Shown in pieces: positions 51,663 through 59,974 of a DNA stretch of 64,000 nucleotides. The stretch comes from Hyphomicrobium_B sp001006785 (GTDB lineage Bacteria; Pseudomonadota; Alphaproteobacteria; Rhizobiales; Hyphomicrobiaceae): positions 1,612,001 through 1,676,000 of the forward strand of contig NZ_CDHO01000003.1 in the NCBI RefSeq assembly GCF_001006785.1. Direction: 5' to 3'. Made by a program: the position numbers and the translations under genes. A model generated the notes under the pieces. The model was not told the DNA's origin. It did no database searches and saw only the letters and a list, made by a program, of their open reading frames with translations. Every line of letters begins with the position of its first letter. Position 1 is the first letter of the stretch.

Positions 51663-52573
51663 TAGACGCGGTTTTCTGCGGGCTGCCGCTGCACCGTTCG
51701 TTTGAGGTACGACGTCACGGTCCGCGCCACGGGCGACGCAAACAGAATGTTGCGATGGCCCATGCCGTTGAACGAGTGAAGTTCCATATCCGGCACGCTG
51801 TCGACGATTTCTTCGGCGCAACGGAACGGCACGTCGGCATCATCCGGCGCGTGAATGACAAGGCCGCTGAGGCCGCTCGCCGGAAGCAGTTTCACTGCCG
51901 CAAAACAATCGAGCGAGCGTCCGCCAAGCCTTTCGAGCCGATGCTCGAACGCGCGGCGACCGTCACGATCAAGTTCCCAATGCCGCGAGAAATGATCCGT
52001 AACGTCGGAGAGATGATTGGGACTGGCGATCAGCGCGATATGCTTCGTCTCCAGCTTGCCCTGCATCGGCGCGTGGCCTTCGGCAGCGACGAGCGAGATC
52101 AGTCCGCCGAACGAATGCGTGACGAGCGCGTGAACGGGGCCCAGTTGCTCGGCAACGGAAACCGTCGCGCGTGCGCAGTCGATAAGGTTCGTCGAACGGC
52201 CGCTGCTGAGCCCATGCGCCGGCAGATCGAACAGCGCGACGCGAAAACCGCTGCGCCGTATCGCTTCGGCCATCGCCGTCATGAACGAAGACTCGCCCGT
52301 CCATCCGTGCACGATCAGGACGATGTCATCCGCAATCTGCAGGTCGGGCTCGAAGACATAAGTCTGCACTTCGCCGACGGGCGTTTCGAGCCGCTCCCAA
52401 TGCGCATTGCGCAAATGATAGCGCGCCCGCTCGGTAAGCTGATGATGGTTCGCGGCACGTCGTTCGGAAATTGCAGGCGTGCAGAAAACGCGAAAAGCGG
52501 CGTCGCCCGCGACGGCGGACGGAAGTCCGCTGAAACGCCTTTCACTCCAGATTTCGCTCGGCAGCCAGACCAT
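51617..52573 (-). CDS. Alpha/beta fold hydrolase
   Basis: 318 residues. The oxyanion region VLIVHGWTGES, the nucleophile serine in VTHSFGGL, an acidic residue in HAPDDADVPF, and the His in NGMGHRNILF mark the fold. The first 60 residues have extra sequence before the core. Substrate unknown; similar proteins are serine aminopeptidase/lipase-like. It converges with the DUF2239 gene with overlapping coding ends. Confidence 0.82.
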   Translation of the reverse strand: MVWLPSEIWSERRFSGLPSAVAGDAAFRVFCTPAISERRAANHHQLTERARYHLRNAHWERLETPVGEVQTYVFEPDLQIADDIVLIVHGWTGESSFMTAMAEAIRRSGFRVALFDLPAHGLSSGRSTNLIDCARATVSVAEQLGPVHALVTHSFGGLISLVAAEGHAPMQGKLETKHIALIASPNHLSDVTDHFSRHWELDRDGRRAFEHRLERLGGRSLDCFAAVKLLPASGLSGLVIHAPDDADVPFRCAEEIVDSVPDMELHSFNGMGHRNILFASPVARTVTSYLKRTVQRQPAENRVYQPAAANAPAASASA

Positions 52574-52713
52574 GACCTATCATCCGATCACGTCCCAATT
52601 CCTGCAAGTGGGACACAAAAGGATTGGAAACGGTTCGTTCAAGATAGGCCGGATGGATAAGGTGTCCTTAACCAACTCGCGATGCGATGGATCAATCGGC
52701 CGGATCGGCGGCG

Positions 52714-53271
52714 CTAAGTGAGCCGGAGAAACCGGACTTCCGTTTCGCCCCAGCTTCGCGAGTCGATCTGTTCCAGCCCCGAAGGCAGCGCGAGAACAAG
52801 TCCCGCCTTTTCTTCCAGAACGCAGATCGCGCCGGGTTTCAGCCAATTTCCATCGACAAGGCCCGCAAGTGCCTTTTCGCCCAAGCCTTTACCGTAAGGC
52901 GGATCGAGAAAGGCGAGCCCGTAAGGCTCCATGTTCCCAGCCGGTCCGAGATCGGTGGCGTCGCGGCGGAAAATGCGCGTCTCGCCCGTGAGCCCCAGAG
53001 CTTCGACGTTGCGGCGGATCAGCGCTCGCGCCTCTGCCGCTTCTTCGACGAACAGACAGAAAGCCGCGCCGCGCGACACCGCCTCGATGCCGAGCGCACC
53101 GGTACCGGCGAACAGATCGATGACCCGCGCACCGGCGAGCGTGAAATCTTCCACACCGTGCGCCAGAATATTGAACACGCTTTCGCGTACACGATCAGAC
53201 GTCGGACGAATGCTCATGTCGTCCGGCGCGACGAGAGCCCGGCCGCGAAAACGTCCCGCGACGACTCTCAT
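52714..53271 (-). CDS. rsmD: 16S rRNA (guanine(966)-N2)-methyltransferase
   Basis: 185 residues from ATG 53271, which overlaps the rluB stop by four bases; GGGAG lies upstream inside rluB. The SAM-binding motif DLFAGTGALGIEAVSRG and the catalytic DPPYGKG are present. Methylates G966 of 16S rRNA near the P site. Coupled with rluB as an rRNA modification operon. Confidence 0.93.
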   Translation of the reverse strand: MRVVAGRFRGRALVAPDDMSIRPTSDRVRESVFNILAHGVEDFTLAGARVIDLFAGTGALGIEAVSRGAAFCLFVEEAAEARALIRRNVEALGLTGETRIFRRDATDLGPAGNMEPYGLAFLDPPYGKGLGEKALAGLVDGNWLKPGAICVLEEKAGLVLALPSGLEQIDSRSWGETEVRFLRLT

Positions 53272-54113
53272 TCGTCGCGACTCCCGCTCGCCGCCTTGCC
53301 GCGCGCGTGGCGTTCCTTGCGCTCTTCCTGGCTCTCGGAAAGTCCGAGGCTCGCGGCAGCTTTCGGCCCGAGCTGCGCGACGAGCACGCGGCGGCGAACG
53401 GCTTCGACTGCACCGGGCGCAAGGTCGAGCAATTGGAACGGCCCGAACGAAACGCGGATCAGACGGTTCACCGTCAGACCGAGGTAAGCCAGCACGTTGC
53501 GAACCTCGCGGTTCTTGCCTTCGCGGATCGAGATCGACAGCCACGAATTCGCGCCTTGCACGGTATCGACGGAAGCTTCGATCGGCCCATAGCTGACGCC
53601 GTCGATCTCGACGCCGTCCTTGAGCTTGGCGAGGTCTGCGGGCGTAACCCGGCCTTTGGCGCGCACCCTGTAACGCCGCACCCAGCCGTTCGCGGGAAGT
53701 TCGAAATGCCGCGCCAACGCCCCATCGGTCGTCAGCAGCAGCAGCCCTTCCGTATTGAAATCGAGGCGGCCGATCGAAATCACGCGCGGCATCTCCGGCG
53801 GCAGCTTTTCGAACACCGTCGGACGCCCCTGCGGGTCCGAATGGGTGGTGACGACGCCCTTCGGCTTGTGATAGCGCCAGAGCTGCGGCGTCGACGCGGC
53901 CGGCAGCGGTTTGCCGTCGACGATGACCTTGTCTTTCGGGCCAACCTCGCAGGCGGGCGTTTTCAGCAGCTTACCGTTGACGCTGACACGCCCATCGGCG
54001 ATCCAGCGTTCGGCCTCGCGGCGCGAGCAAAGCCCGGCGCGCGCCATCGCCTTGGCGATGCGCATCGGACCGTCGCGCGTTTCTACGGTATTGGAAGTGA
54101 TCGGTTTGGCCAT
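53268..54113 (-). CDS. rluB: Ribosomal large subunit pseudouridine synthase B (RsuA/RluB family)
   Basis: 281 residues from ATG 54113. The N-terminal S4 RNA-binding domain (MRIAKAMARAGLCSRREAE) is followed by the synthase domain with catalytic Asp in GRLDFNTEGLLLLT and the late GKNREVRN motif. It makes pseudouridine in 23S rRNA (position 2605 in E. coli). The Arg/Lys/Glu-rich tail is not part of the domain. tadA is divergent 36 bp away. Confidence 0.9.
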   Translation of the reverse strand: MAKPITSNTVETRDGPMRIAKAMARAGLCSRREAERWIADGRVSVNGKLLKTPACEVGPKDKVIVDGKPLPAASTPQLWRYHKPKGVVTTHSDPQGRPTVFEKLPPEMPRVISIGRLDFNTEGLLLLTTDGALARHFELPANGWVRRYRVRAKGRVTPADLAKLKDGVEIDGVSYGPIEASVDTVQGANSWLSISIREGKNREVRNVLAYLGLTVNRLIRVSFGPFQLLDLAPGAVEAVRRRVLVAQLGPKAAASLGLSESQEERKERHARGKAASGSRDE

Positions 54114-54149
54114 TTCGATGGATTCGATGTGAGCGAAGAACGCGAGCTT

Positions 54150-54614
54150 ATGACATCGACCGGCGCGCGAAGCCATATGTCGTTAGCGCTCGATGAGGCG
54201 CGGGCGGCGGCCGAGCGTGGCGAGGTGCCCGTCGGAGCGGTCATCGTGTCCGCTTCGGGTGACGTTTTGGTGCTTGCGGGCAACCGTACGCGCGAGCTTA
54301 ACGACCCGACGGCCCATGCCGAAATTCTGGCGATCCGCGCAGCCTGCTCGGTTCTGGAAAGCGAGCGTCTGGTCGATTGCGATCTCTACGTGACATTGGA
54401 ACCCTGTCCGATGTGCGCGGCCGCGATCTCGTTCGCCCGCATCCGGCGGCTCTATTACGGGGCCAGCGACCCGAAAAGCGGCGGCGTCGAGCACGGCCCC
54501 CGCATCTTCAGCCAGACAACCTGCCATCACGCGCCCGAGGTCTACCCCGGCCTCGCCGAACCCGAGTCGGCGGCGCTCCTCAAATCCTTCTTCGCCGCAA
54601 AACGCGAACAATGA
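54150..54614 (+). CDS. tadA: tRNA-specific adenosine deaminase
   Basis: 154 residues from ATG 54150; a GTG at 54129 is also in frame. Catalytic zinc motifs: HAE (His56-Ala-Glu58) and PCPMC (Cys86 and Cys89). It converts A34 to inosine in tRNA-Arg(ACG). Divergent from rluB. An RNA modification trio (tadA, rluB, rsmD) is formed here. Confidence 0.93.
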   Translation: MTSTGARSHMSLALDEARAAAERGEVPVGAVIVSASGDVLVLAGNRTRELNDPTAHAEILAIRAACSVLESERLVDCDLYVTLEPCPMCAAAISFARIRRLYYGASDPKSGGVEHGPRIFSQTTCHHAPEVYPGLAEPESAALLKSFFAAKREQ

Positions 54615-54668
54615 TTTCCCTCCCCCATGCCCTGCACATGCATGGGGAGAGGGTTAGGGTGAGAGGCA
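54606..54668 (+). repeat. CCCCTCCCC-like palindromic repeat after tadA
   Basis: CCCTCCCCCATGCCCTGCA (start) with CATGCATGGGGAGAGGG, then GGTGAGAGG. A diverged member with a longer loop, in the 140 bp gap between tadA and the convergent patatin gene. Confidence 0.45.
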
Positions 54669-54752
54669 GCCGCTTGTTCTGCTGTTGCCGCACTTCACCC
54701 CAACCCGCGCCCCATAAAGACGGGCGAGGAAGGAAGCTCTCTCAACCGGCGC

Positions 54753-55751
54753 CTATTCGCGCGCCTTCCGCGTGCGCGAAAGCAGGCCGCGGCGTTTGCG
54801 CTTCGGCGCTTCGAGCAAAACCTGCGCCTCAGCCGGCGCGGTAAGCTCCGGCAGCGTCTCGACCGACAGAACGCGCGTCAGCTGCTGCTTTAGCTTCTCT
54901 TTTGCGGGCGCAGCCGCTTCCAGAATTTGATCGAACTTCAAAAAGTCGAGCACCTGATAATGGCTCGTGCCCGCATTGATCAGAATGTCGGGCTGCGCCG
55001 ATTTCAGCTTTTCCTTGATGATCGTATGCTCGAACAGAAACGCGCTGGAAAACAACGCTTCGAACGCGGTCGGGTCGGGCCTCCGCGAATTCGGAACCGG
55101 CACGCCTGAAACGTCGATTGCGACGACGATATCCGCTTCGCCGATCAGAAGATCGAACGGCAGTGGATTGGTCAGCCCGCCATCGATCAGCGCCTTGCCC
55201 TGATCCATCACAGGCTGAAAAATAACAGGCAGCGCCATGCTCGCCGCGACGGCCGGGCGAAGCGCACCTTCCGTGAAAACCCGAGGCTCCTGATCGTAAA
55301 AATCGGAAGCGACGATCTTGATCGGAATCTGGCATTCGGCGAAATCGCTCTTCACGTCCTTCGGCAGAATGACTTCGAGCATCGTGAGCGGATCGAGGAT
55401 CGCGTTCCGCCGCCCGAACACGCCAATCAGCCGCTGAAACGGTTGCGCCGTCGCATTGACCAGATCGCGGATGAGACCGAAGCGCTGCCCAAGGATAAGG
55501 CGCGTATGATCGCGTAGATCCTTGCCTGAGATGCCCGACGCATAGGCCGCGCCGTAAAGCGCACCAATGGACGTGCCAGCGATGATGTCCGGGCGGACGC
55601 CCAACTCATCGAACGCTTCGAGCATCGCGATGTGCGCAAGCCCGCGCGCCCCGCCACCGCCGAGCGCTAGGCCGATCCTGGGGCTGCGGCCGGATTGTTT
55701 CCCGTGAATCGGCGGCAGCTCGGACGTTTCACCGGTCAAAGGCTTCTCCAT
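54753..55751 (-). CDS. Patatin-like phospholipase
   Basis: 332 residues from ATG 55751. The patatin core has the oxyanion loop GGGGARG, nucleophile Ser61 in GTSIGAL, and the catalytic Asp in IDGGLTNP. RssA-type cytoplasmic lipid acyl hydrolase or a secreted esterase is possible; no signal peptide is seen. The C-terminal 35 residues are basic. It lies 35 bp after the purD stop on the same strand. Confidence 0.9.
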   Translation of the reverse strand: MEKPLTGETSELPPIHGKQSGRSPRIGLALGGGGARGLAHIAMLEAFDELGVRPDIIAGTSIGALYGAAYASGISGKDLRDHTRLILGQRFGLIRDLVNATAQPFQRLIGVFGRRNAILDPLTMLEVILPKDVKSDFAECQIPIKIVASDFYDQEPRVFTEGALRPAVAASMALPVIFQPVMDQGKALIDGGLTNPLPFDLLIGEADIVVAIDVSGVPVPNSRRPDPTAFEALFSSAFLFEHTIIKEKLKSAQPDILINAGTSHYQVLDFLKFDQILEAAAPAKEKLKQQLTRVLSVETLPELTAPAEAQVLLEAPKRKRRGLLSRTRKARE

Positions 55752-55786
55752 CCGCTGTCCGTCCTGAGAGCATTCGTTGCTAAAGC

Positions 55787-57061
55787 TTACCCGGGCCTTT
55801 GTAGGGCTCGCCAGCCGATGTCGCTGCGATAAAAGCCCCCGGGCCAATCGATCTTCGCGATGGCCGCATAAGCAGCATCGCGCGCTTCCGCAACCGTCCG
55901 GCCACGGCCGGTGACGTTCAGAACGCGGCCACCGTCCGCAAGGAGGCGGTCCCCGTCGCGGCGCGTCCCCGCGTGGAAGATCTCCACATTGGGAACGAGC
56001 TTGGCGGCTTCAAGACCCTTGATCTCGGTTCCCTTCGTCGGGGTGCCCGGATAGCCGTTCGCCGCCATGACGACAGTCAGCGCCGCGTCCTCGCTCCAGC
56101 GCAGGTCAAAATCTTTGAGAACGCCGTCCGCCGTCGCGAGAAGCGCGGCAAGCAGATCGGATTTCAGTCGCATCATCAGAACCTGCGTCTCGGGATCGCC
56201 GAAGCGCACGTTGTATTCGATGAGCTTCGGGCCACTCGCCGTGATCATCAGACCCGCGAACAGCACGCCTTTGAAAGGTGTGCCGCGCTTCGCCATCGTC
56301 TCGACTGTCGGGACGATGATCTCGCGCATGACGCGGTCGGTGATCTCCGGCGTCATCACCGGAGCTGGCGAATAGGCGCCCATGCCGCCGGTATTCGGAC
56401 CTGTATCGCCCTCGCCGACGCGCTTGTGATCCTGCGCGGAAACGAGCGGCAGCGCGGTCGTCCCGTCGCACAACGCAAAGAAGCTCGCTTCTTCGCCGTC
56501 GAGAAATTCCTCGACGACGACTTCGCTTCCGGCCGCGCCGAACGTGCCCGAGAAACAGGCATCGACGGCAGCTTCGGCTTCCTCACGCGTCGTCGCGATG
56601 ATGACGCCCTTGCCCGCCGCGAGCCCATCGGCCTTGACGACGATCGGCACGCCTCGCGCCGCAAGATACGTTTTCGCCGACGCCGCATCGCTGAAGCGTC
56701 CGTAAGCCGCCGTTGGAATATTGGCTTCGCGGCAGAGGTCCTTCGTGAACCCCTTCGAGCCTTCCAGCTGCGCCGCGGCCTTCGTCGGTCCGAAATAACG
56801 GATGCCGGCCGCGCCGAGCGCATCGCCAAGCCCCGCGACCAGCGGCGCTTCCGGCCCGATCACCACGAGTTCGACGTTATGCTCCCTGCAGAACCCGATG
56901 ACGGCCGCATGATCCGCCGGATCGAGCCGCACGCATTCGGCGACGTCTGCGATGCCCGCATTGCCGGGTGCGCAATAAAGTTTGTCGAGCAGAGGACTGG
57001 CGCTCAAAGCCCACGCAAGCGCATGTTCCCGGCCGCCCGAGCCGATCAGGAGAAGGTTCAT
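55787..57061 (-). CDS. purD: Phosphoribosylamine-glycine ligase (GARS)
   Basis: 424 residues, ATP-grasp enzyme that joins glycine to phosphoribosylamine in purine synthesis. The N-terminal GSGGREHALAWAL (about 7-19), then GKGV and the ATP site, and NVRFGDPETQ with the metal ligands are all present. It is divergent from xseA with 68 bp between starts. Confidence 0.96.
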   Translation of the reverse strand: MNLLLIGSGGREHALAWALSASPLLDKLYCAPGNAGIADVAECVRLDPADHAAVIGFCREHNVELVVIGPEAPLVAGLGDALGAAGIRYFGPTKAAAQLEGSKGFTKDLCREANIPTAAYGRFSDAASAKTYLAARGVPIVVKADGLAAGKGVIIATTREEAEAAVDACFSGTFGAAGSEVVVEEFLDGEEASFFALCDGTTALPLVSAQDHKRVGEGDTGPNTGGMGAYSPAPVMTPEITDRVMREIIVPTVETMAKRGTPFKGVLFAGLMITASGPKLIEYNVRFGDPETQVLMMRLKSDLLAALLATADGVLKDFDLRWSEDAALTVVMAANGYPGTPTKGTEIKGLEAAKLVPNVEIFHAGTRRDGDRLLADGGRVLNVTGRGRTVAEARDAAYAAIAKIDWPGGFYRSDIGWRALQRPG

Positions 57062-57129
57062 CAGGGTGCCCTATTGCATTTCGGGCCTTGGTGTATCATC
57101 GAACCGCAAACAGACAAGACGGCAGACAA

Positions 57130-58596
57130 TTGGCTTCAACACCCTCGACCAGCGACGCCCGCCCCGGCGCCAACGCACCGGAATTCTCGGTCTCGGAGCT
57201 TTCGGGCGCCATCAAGCGCGCCCTCGAAGACGGATTCGGCTACGTCCGCTTGCGCGGCGAGATTTCGGGCTATCGCGGCCCGCACGCCTCCGGCCATTGC
57301 TATTTCGCCCTGAAGGACGACCGCGCCAAGATCGAGGCCGTCATCTGGAAGGGCAGCTTCGGACGCCTGCGCTTCAAGCCCGAGGAGGGCATGGAGGTCG
57401 TCGCCCAGGGCAAGATCACGACGTTCCCCGGCTCGTCGAAATACCAGATCGTCATCGAACAGCTCGAGCCTGCGGGTGCCGGCGCGCTGATGGCGTTGCT
57501 CGAAGAACGCAAGCGCAAGTTCGCCGCCGAAGGCCTGTTCGAGGAAGCGCGCAAGAAGCCGCGCCCGTTTCTGCCGAAGGTCGTGGGCATCGTCACATCG
57601 CCGACCGGCGCCGTCATTCGCGACATGCTGCATGGCTTCAACGAACGCTTTCCGACGTGCGTGCTGGTGTGGCCGGTGCGCGTACAAGGCGAAGGCAGCG
57701 CGGCGGAAGTCGCGGCCGCCATTCGCGGTTTCAACGCGCTGGAAGTCGGCGGCAAGATTCCGCGACCCGACGTGCTGATCGTGGCACGCGGCGGCGGCAG
57801 CCTCGAAGATCTCTGGAGCTTCAACGAGGAAATCGTCGTGCGCGCCGCTGCCGAGAGCCGCATTCCCCTGATCTCCGCCGTTGGCCACGAAACCGACTGG
57901 ACCCTGATCGACCTCGTCGCCGACGCGCGCGCGCCAACGCCGACGAAAGCCGCCGAATGGGCAGTGCCGAAATACTCCGAGCTGATCGAGGCGCTCGACA
58001 AGTTTCAGCTGCGCAAGCGCACCGCTATTCGCCGCGTGCTGGCCGATACGCGAACGCATCTCAAGGCATCCTCGCGCGGCCTGCCCAAGCTGCAGGACCT
58101 TATCGCGCTGCCCCGCCAGAGGTTCGATGCCGTCGACCGCCGGCTGTCGCGCGCGTTGCTGGCCAACACCCGCGCACACGGCACCCGGCTGGCGCGCGTC
58201 AGCGGCCGCCTGAGCGCCCAGCCGATCGTTCAAAAGCATTCCAGATGTCGCGAGAGACTTGACGTTTTGGAGCGCCGCGCCGGGCAGGCGCTGCTCAATC
58301 GCGTGGCGGTCCGTCGCAGGGATCTCGATGGTAAAAGCGCGCTGCTCAAGTCGTTGGGCTATCAAAGCGTATTGTCGCGAGGCTTCGCGCTGGTTCGGGA
58401 CGAAACGGGCGTCACCGTCCGTCAGGCGAGGTCGGTTTCCCCGGGTGCGGCGCTGTCCGTTCAGTTCTCGGACGGCCGGATCGGCGTTGTCGCAGATGGC
58501 GACCCGGCGACCGGCACCGGATCAGAACCTGCCGCTGGGGCCAAGCCGCCGCGTCAAAAGACCCGCACGCGCGGAGGGCAGGGCTCTCTTTTTTAA
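57130..58596 (+). CDS. xseA: Exodeoxyribonuclease VII large subunit
   Basis: 488 residues from TTG 57130; GTG 57091 is an in-frame alternative. The N-terminal OB fold (ALEDGFGYVRLRGEISGYRG in parts, about 27-46) is followed by the catalytic domain with RGGGSLEDLWSFNEE and SAVGHETDWTLIDL, and a long coiled-coil region. With XseB, which is not here, it digests single-stranded DNA. The tail is basic. Confidence 0.93.
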   Translation: MASTPSTSDARPGANAPEFSVSELSGAIKRALEDGFGYVRLRGEISGYRGPHASGHCYFALKDDRAKIEAVIWKGSFGRLRFKPEEGMEVVAQGKITTFPGSSKYQIVIEQLEPAGAGALMALLEERKRKFAAEGLFEEARKKPRPFLPKVVGIVTSPTGAVIRDMLHGFNERFPTCVLVWPVRVQGEGSAAEVAAAIRGFNALEVGGKIPRPDVLIVARGGGSLEDLWSFNEEIVVRAAAESRIPLISAVGHETDWTLIDLVADARAPTPTKAAEWAVPKYSELIEALDKFQLRKRTAIRRVLADTRTHLKASSRGLPKLQDLIALPRQRFDAVDRRLSRALLANTRAHGTRLARVSGRLSAQPIVQKHSRCRERLDVLERRAGQALLNRVAVRRRDLDGKSALLKSLGYQSVLSRGFALVRDETGVTVRQARSVSPGAALSVQFSDGRIGVVADGDPATGTGSEPAAGAKPPRQKTRTRGGQGSLF

Positions 58597-58616
58597 TTCG
58601 CCTGAAGTAGGCTAAA

Positions 58617-58682
58617 ATGATTATGCACGCCGGATTGATTGGGATGCCGGGCGGAACACAGCCGCCCATCGTAATATTGTGA
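58617..58682 (+). CDS. Very short open frame (21 aa) between xseA and DUF2093 gene
   Basis: ATG 58617 to TGA at 58682, with a weak AGG upstream. The peptide begins MIMHAGLIGMPGG and ends PPIVIL. It may be a leader peptide or noise; nothing beyond its position and frame supports it. Confidence 0.2.
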   Translation: MIMHAGLIGMPGGTQPPIVIL

Positions 58683-58709
58683 AGTGTCGAAACCGCACAT
58701 CGGTACAGA

Positions 58710-58946
58710 ATGAACCGTATTGAGAAATTCTTCGGCGTCCGTAACGAGGCGAAGCTCCGTTATCTCGATGGAGAGTTCGAGGTGTTGACCCCTGGCGAGT
58801 TCGTGCGCTGCGCGGTGACGGGCCAGCCGATCTCGCTCGCCAATCTGCGTTATTGGAGTGTCGACGCTCAGGAGGCGTACGCGTCGGCTGAAATTTCGGT
58901 GAAGCGCTACCTCGAACTCAAGGCGCAAGACGAGACCCGCTCTTAA
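58710..58946 (+). CDS. DUF2093 domain protein (78 aa)
   Basis: Small conserved protein with AKLRYLDGEFEVLTPG, RCAVTGQPISLANLRYWSV and a final helix; it is the full DUF2093 length. Function unknown; the family is typically found beside lpxK in Alphaproteobacteria, as here. Its TAA overlaps the TAA of the convergent lpxK on TTAA. Confidence 0.88.
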   Translation: MNRIEKFFGVRNEAKLRYLDGEFEVLTPGEFVRCAVTGQPISLANLRYWSVDAQEAYASAEISVKRYLELKAQDETRS

Positions 58947-59971
58947 GTTCGGATCGCCTCGCGAATCTTCTGTTTCAGGATCGCGAGATCGACGCTTTCA
59001 ATCACAGTTTCGATTTTGAGCACGCGTGAGCGATCGCGAAGTTCCGCGCTTGCGCCACTCGCGCCCGACAACCGGGCTAGATCTTTTTCCGTCGTCGCGA
59101 GATCGGCGCTCATGCGCCTCGCGGTATCGACGAGTTCGCGCGCCTCGCGATCGCTGAACGCGTGATGATCGCCGAATGCGCGACGCTCGACAATCGTCGC
59201 GCCGAGACTTTCCAGCATCGCAAAAAAACGCTCCGGATTGGCGATGCCCGCATAAGCGACGACACGCCGTCCACGCAGGCTTGCGGCATCTTCAGACGCT
59301 CGTGTTGTGGCGGAGAGGAGCGGAGCCTGCGTCAGCTTTTGCAACGTCTCTCGAACAGCGCCGTGCGCCGCGTTCATCTGGCCGGTGACGACGACGACGT
59401 TCGCAAGCCCGATCTGCGACGCAAGCGGCGCGCGCAGCGGACCGGCCGGAATGACGTGCCCATTCCCAAGACCGCGATCGCCCGACACCACGGCAATCAC
59501 GAGGTCTTTCGCAAGCGACGGATTCTGCAACCCGTCATCCATGATGATGACGGCGTTTGAGGGAGCCGCTGTCTCGACGAATTGCGCGCCTTTTGCGCGG
59601 TCGCGCGAAATGACGGTCGGCGCGGCGCGTGCGAGCAGCAGCGGTTCGTCGCCGACGTCGGCGCTGCCATGCACGCCGGGTTCGACTTGGATCGGACCGG
59701 GCAACCGTCCGCCATATCCACGCGACAAGAACCACGGCGCGCGCCCCTCGTCGGCGACAAGTTGGGCGACCAGCAACGCCAACGGAGTCTTGCCGGATCC
59801 GCCGACCGTGAAATTGCCGATGCAGATCACCGGCAGGCGCGAGGCATAAGAATGTGTCTTGCGAAGGCGCGCGGTCGCGATGCTTCCGATGATGTGCCCG
59901 AGCGGCGAAAGCAGCGTCGCTTGCCAATGCCAACCGGCGCCATACCACCAACGCGGTTCACGGCCGGGCAA
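58943..59971 (-). CDS. lpxK: Tetraacyldisaccharide 4'-kinase
   Basis: 342 residues from TTG 59971, three bases after the waaA-fusion stop, so it is coupled to it. Inner-membrane P-loop kinase that phosphorylates lipid A disaccharide at 4'. The P-loop NFTVGGSGKTPLALLVA (about 53-69), then LSRGYGG and the catalytic DDGLQNP are present. The convergent DUF2093 gene shares its stop bases. Confidence 0.93.
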   Translation of the reverse strand: MPGREPRWWYGAGWHWQATLLSPLGHIIGSIATARLRKTHSYASRLPVICIGNFTVGGSGKTPLALLVAQLVADEGRAPWFLSRGYGGRLPGPIQVEPGVHGSADVGDEPLLLARAAPTVISRDRAKGAQFVETAAPSNAVIIMDDGLQNPSLAKDLVIAVVSGDRGLGNGHVIPAGPLRAPLASQIGLANVVVVTGQMNAAHGAVRETLQKLTQAPLLSATTRASEDAASLRGRRVVAYAGIANPERFFAMLESLGATIVERRAFGDHHAFSDREARELVDTARRMSADLATTEKDLARLSGASGASAELRDRSRVLKIETVIESVDLAILKQKIREAIRT

Positions 59972-59974
59972 GGC

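Noticed and set aside
53307..54149. Long upstream extension of the tadA frame opposite rluB
   Set aside because: TadA homology begins only at 54150; the extension is antisense to rluB and has no family match.
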